Below, in pieces: positions 60,210 to 64,000 of a DNA stretch of 64,000 nucleotides. Source of the stretch: Micractinium sp. NFX-FRZ (taxonomy: Eukaryota; Chlorophyta; Trebouxiophyceae; Chlorellales; Chlorellaceae). Both the position numbers and the translations under genes were made by a program. Position 1 is the first letter of the stretch. Each line of letters begins with the position of its first letter. The stretch is taken from positions 1 through 64,000 of the forward strand of contig JAPTJF010000224.1 of NCBI GenBank assembly GCA_029339195.1, in the 5' to 3' direction. Under the pieces are notes generated by a model, which was not told the DNA's origin, ran no database searches, and saw nothing but the letters and a program-made list of their open reading frames with translations.

Positions 60210-60950
60210 CGTGGGTGCTGCACGCGGGTGCTGCACGCGGGTGCAGGCGGGCAGGCGTGGGTCAGAGGCGGCGGTGCTGGCGTTGTGCACTGAGCACTGA
60301 GCAATGCAGAGGCTGCGGTTGTGCAGGACTTAGGCTGCGAGCAGAGAGTTGTGCTGCTATTGGGATCCCAGCACACCCCTGCGGCCGCTGCAGCCTCATC
60401 AAGGCGTCCCTTTGCCATGGCCTCACACCAGACACAGGCAGCACAGGCAGCGCAGAGCCAGGGTGGTCAGGCGCAAGAGGCAGCGGCGGCGGCGGAGGCG
60501 GCGGCGGGCAGCATGCACCGAACAGCGACCACTACCCGCCCTCCCGCGCATGAACCTGTGCCCTCCTCGAGGCTCACCCCTTGTTCCGCAGCGCGGGGTA
60601 GGCTGTGAGGGCTCCTTGCACAGTCGGGCTAAGGCTGGAGAGCTCTTTTGGCAATGTAAGTAATTCTGCTTGGTAGTGTCAATCCGAAATGCTGAGAAAC
60701 CACAAGTCCCCCAGCCTCAGTCACCAAGGTGATGCGGAGGTTGCCTGCCGGCTCGGTGAGCGCTGTCGTGCGGCTGTAGGATTGCGCGTGCATCCGATGG
60801 CACTGCTTGATGCGTCGATTGCCCCAGTTAGCCTCCAGCAGCTGGAAGGCACGATGCTTGGCTGGCAAGTGGTTGGCAGGGCGCCATCGCCGTTGCAATT
60901 GTTTCGCCGTTGCAGCATCACGCTATTGAGCTGCTTCCCGCCCCCCACGC
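60210..60950. promoter_or_regulatory. divergent intergenic region, IleRS and COA6
   Basis: These 741 bp separate two start codons facing away from each other and should contain both promoters. No further coding exon or clear core element was found. Confidence 0.5.
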
Positions 60951-61380
60951 ATGGCGGCAGCCGTGGAGCCCAGTGTAGACAAGAGTGTGCTCAAGTCCGC
61001 TCGGGAGAAGTGCTGGCAGGTGGGTCACACACCTAGGATCGCGTTCGTGGGCAAAGGGTGACACAGGCGGGCTGCCGGGCGGCGCTGCCACGATCCCCTC
61101 TCGAAACCCCGCCCTGCCCTGCCCCCCGCTCTCCAAAGTGCAGGCGCGTGACGCCTATTACCAGTGCGTGGAGGACGCGGGCGTGACCTTCACCGCCGAG
61201 ACTCCGCCGCCACCGGCCTGCAAGGCGGCACGCGCCGCGTACGAGGCCGCCTGCAAAGCCTCCTGGGTGCGCCACTTTGACGTGCTGCAGGACAAGCGGC
61301 TGCGATACCTGCAGACACTGCGCACCAACATCGCCAAGCAGACGCAGACGGGCACTGGCAGCCAGCAGGGGAAGGCGTGA
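60951..61380 (+). CDS. COA6: cytochrome c oxidase assembly factor 6 (COA6)
   Basis: Two exons, 60951-61019 and 61144-61380, give 101 residues. The protein is a small CHCH-type factor with C21-x9-C31 and C49-x10-C60, exactly the CX9C-CX10C pairing of COA6, plus the family's WVRHFD after the last cysteine (residues 64-69). COA6 acts in the mitochondrial intermembrane space in copper delivery to COX2; such proteins are oxidised by Mia40 and need no transit peptide, and none is seen. The stop lies only 67 bp before the SNRNP27 start on the same strand, with no TGTAA between. After splicing, its coding sequence contains no ATG besides its own start, whose context is weak (C at -3). Confidence 0.9.
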
Positions 61381-61447
61381 GCACAGCAGCGCTCAGCGTC
61401 GGCTAGCAGTCCGTGGCAGCTAGCGGCAGGCACCGCAGGCAGCAGGC

Positions 61448-63165
61448 ATGAGCGGCCGGTATGAGGATGGGGACCGGCGGCGGGAGGACCGCGATCGTGA
61501 CAGGGAGAGGGGGCGGGAAGGGAGGGATGAGCGGCGGCGGGATGATGACCGCGGCGGCAGGGAGAGGGAAGAGCGGCGCGGTCGGGATGAGCGGGATCGG
61601 CGGCGCAGCCGCAGCCGTGACCGCAAGGATCGCGACAGGGTCAGGGACCGCAGCAAGGACCGGAGCAGGGAGCGGCGCAGGGATGACGAGGGCCGGCGCA
61701 AGCGCAGCCGCAGCCGCGAGCGGCGGCGCAGCAGCAGGAGCCGCAGCCGTGAGCGGCGGCGCAGCCGCAGCCGTGACCGCCGACGCAGCAGGTGTGTAGA
61801 TGCTGCACTTTCTTGGGGGTTTGAGCAGCTTGTGCTTGCCGTGACCATGAGCTGCCTGCTGCTGCGAACAGTGACAGGCTGCACAGTGCTGCCGTGCTCA
61901 CTGTGTTGCCGATCCCTCGGCGCAACTGCATCGCCTGCCTGCCAGCCTGCCTTTCCCCTCCAATGATGTGCCTGTCTGTCAGCCATCATCACACTCACCC
62001 TGCTGCCCCTGCCTGCCCTCTCCTCTCATGGTCATCAGCCCTGACGTCTCCCCGCTGCCCCTGCCTGACCTCTCCATTCATGTCTGTCAGCCTTGACCTC
62101 ACCCCTGCCCTCCTGTGCTGCCCCTGCCTGCCTGCCGCTGGCTCTGCAGCCGCTCCGCCTCTCCCTCGCAGCAAGACGCCAAGCGGCGGCGCAGCGACGC
62201 GGGTGGCGACCGCGGCTCTGAGCAGCCGTCAGGCGCCGATGCCCGCGGCGGCGGCGGCTCCGTTCCGCCGCAGCCCCCCAGCAATGGTGATGTGACGGGC
62301 GGGGCCAGCGGGGATGCCGAAGCAATGGACGCTGATGGGGAAGGCGGCGGGGAGGGCGGCAGCGGCGGCGGCGACGGTGGGGCCCTGGCTTTAGATGCTG
62401 AGCTGACGGCGGAGGAGATCATGATGATGCAGCAGATGGGCATCCCTTTTGTGAGTGCTGAGCTGGCAGGCTGCTGAGCTGGCGGGCTGCTGGCCTGACG
62501 GGTTGACCCGGCGTGTGTGCGCTGGCTGCTGCTGAGCGGGGGCGTGTGTGCCTTGGAATGCAGTGGTACCTCAGTTGCGCTGCCTGTGTGCTCTCAATTG
62601 CTGCATTGTAGCCATGCCCTTGCTTCTCGAGCATGCACGTTTGACTGCCTGCGTTGGTACTGCCTGGCGGCTGCACTGCTGTTGTGCCCGGCCCTGCCGC
62701 TGCCCAGCTGACGTACAGCCGCTGCCCAGCTCACCGGGCCTCCGTGCGACGTGCGCCCTCCCATGCGCAGGGCTTTGACACCACGCAAGGCAAGAAGCAC
62801 GAGGATGCGGGGGCCGTCAAAACAAAGACGACGCGCGGCGCACGGCAGTACATGAACCGGCGGGTGCGTGGGGCCGCCGGGCGTGCGCACACCGCCTGCG
62901 GGCACCTCCAGCCGCCTGCAGTTACGCTGTGTTGTTGCCAGGCTCTTGTGAGCTGCACACACTCTGGGATCCTGGGCAGTCGAGCTGATACCCCGCCTCG
63001 CTGCTTCCTGCTGGAGTGCCTTCCTCGCCTGCATCCACCGCTGCCATTGTAACGTGCCCGCTGCCCTCCTTTGCTCCCACTGCCTGGCTGCAGGGAGGTT
63101 TCAACCGTCCACTTGATGGAGAGGCGACGGGAGAGAAGGTCGGCATTGAGTGGCTGCGCAAGTGA
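61448..63165 (+). CDS. SNRNP27: U4/U6.U5 tri-snRNP 27-kDa protein (SNRNP27)
   Basis: Four exons: 61448-61791, 62150-62450, 62771-62863 and 63094-63165 (269 residues). Residues 1-120 are an Arg/Asp/Glu- then Arg/Ser-rich domain (RRRSRSRDRKDRDRVRDRSK), as in splicing factors. A Gly/Ala-rich linker follows, then the diagnostic C-terminal block: LTAEEIMMMQQMGIPFGFDT, TQGKKHE, RGARQYMNRRGGFNRPLDG and a short tail. The block belongs to the SNRNP27 family, a spliceosomal tri-snRNP component that contacts the U6 ACAGAGA region and influences 5' splice-site choice. Its neighbour COA6 ends 67 bp upstream, so both are probably on one message. TGTAA at 63322-63326 is the likely poly(A) signal for the unit. 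Confidence 0.9.
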
Positions 63166-64000
63166 ACTGTCCCGCCCGCCCGCCCCGGGCTGCCCGCTGC
63201 AGGATTTGACCTGGCAGCGGAAGCGGCGGCGGGGCCGGCATACATGCCATGCTTGCTCTGCTGATTCTTTCTGTGCTGTGCCTTGCTGCCACCCTGCCAC
63301 ACGCTTTGAGGGCATGCGCCTTGTAATGCTCATACATACTAGCAGAAGCCAACAGTTTGCCTGTGCACGGACACCCTGCTGTGGCAAGAGCGGCGTTGCT
63401 AGTACTGGTCCAATACTGGTACCACCCTAGAAAATCAAGGGTTGGGATGCGGTGTTGGGACACTTATGAAGCAGTGGCTGGCTTCACTGTTCCCGGCAGG
63501 CGCAAGTGCACGCCCCGCAAGCCGACATGTCGGTGCTCCATGCCAAACCACAGGTGGCCTTGGCTCCGCTCAAGTGTGCGCTAGTACACGGGTTTACAAC
63601 GCACAATACAGAGGAGAGGGGATCACGCGCCCTGCATGCTGGGGAGAGCCCGAGCGCATGTCTCAGCGCAGCGGGTCATTGCCAGCGTGGCGTGGCGTGT
63701 GGAGATTTGAGGCAATGGCTATGCTGGGCACAGCCGTGAACAGAGCAGGGCGAAATTCAACTGAGCAAGGGCAGGGGCAAACTGTTGCAGTTGCGGTGCC
63801 CAGATTATATGAAGGGATGCCAAAGGATTGGAAGCACATGCTTGAAGAAAAAAGGCTGAGGAGGCATTCAAGGAGCGGGAGAGGGACCGGTGTTCAAGGT
63901 GCTTTGCTGGGTGTTCAAAGCGTACCCAACAGCGGGACGCTCCTCTGTTTGAGGCGCTCGACAAAACCGGGAGTGTTGGCGGTGCGGGCACATTTGATGG
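63166..64000. other. SNRNP27 3' flank and unassigned sequence
   Basis: TGTAA at 63322-63326 lies 157 bp after the stop. From about 63400 to the window end I see open frames but no recognisable exon on either strand. Confidence 0.5.

Noticed and set aside
63719..63991. Minus-strand open frame at the window end
   Set aside because: No motif, splice context or similarity is recognisable; it may be chance.

Overview
The window reads as nuclear DNA of a green alga, most likely a chlorellacean trebouxiophyte (Chlorella/Micractinium type). Evidence: very GC-rich sequence; 13 protein genes cut by about 111 short introns with CTGCAG or CCGCAG-type acceptors; TGTAA near several gene ends (the usual green-algal poly(A) signal); and a pherophorin-like proline-rich wall protein. 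All gene models were built by hand from exon homology, GT(GC)/AG borders and phase agreement. No transcript data were used.

Layout. Plus strand, 263-26933: the 3' part of a Strawberry-notch/FORGETTER1 helicase-like gene; an EVE-domain gene; a DUF599 membrane protein; a TA-flanked inverted-repeat element (20942-21434); and two tandem TAZ zinc-finger genes. Minus strand, 27808-39018: an unidentified four-helix membrane protein; an ankyrin palmitoyltransferase related to plant TIP1 but with a DHYC centre; and a TPR protein. Plus strand, 39227-42660: a membrane-anchored cysteine-synthase-like enzyme, divergent from the TPR gene over 208 bp. Minus strand, 43707-60209: a secreted proline-rich/YHYH wall protein and a cytosolic isoleucyl-tRNA synthetase with 28 exons. 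Plus strand, 60951-63165: COA6 and SNRNP27, only 67 bp apart.

The genes form no pathway; most are housekeeping (tRNA charging, splicing, cytochrome oxidase assembly, chromatin, lipidation).

The strongest unexplained pattern is in the introns. Many carry a short decayed copy ('exon echo') of the adjacent exon edge, usually including the splice site. I found more than 20, in most of the intron-rich genes; some are nearly identical to their source and others are barely recognisable. The second notable item is COA6-SNRNP27, which looks like a dicistronic transcription unit: the SNRNP27 start codon is the second ATG of the combined spliced message.
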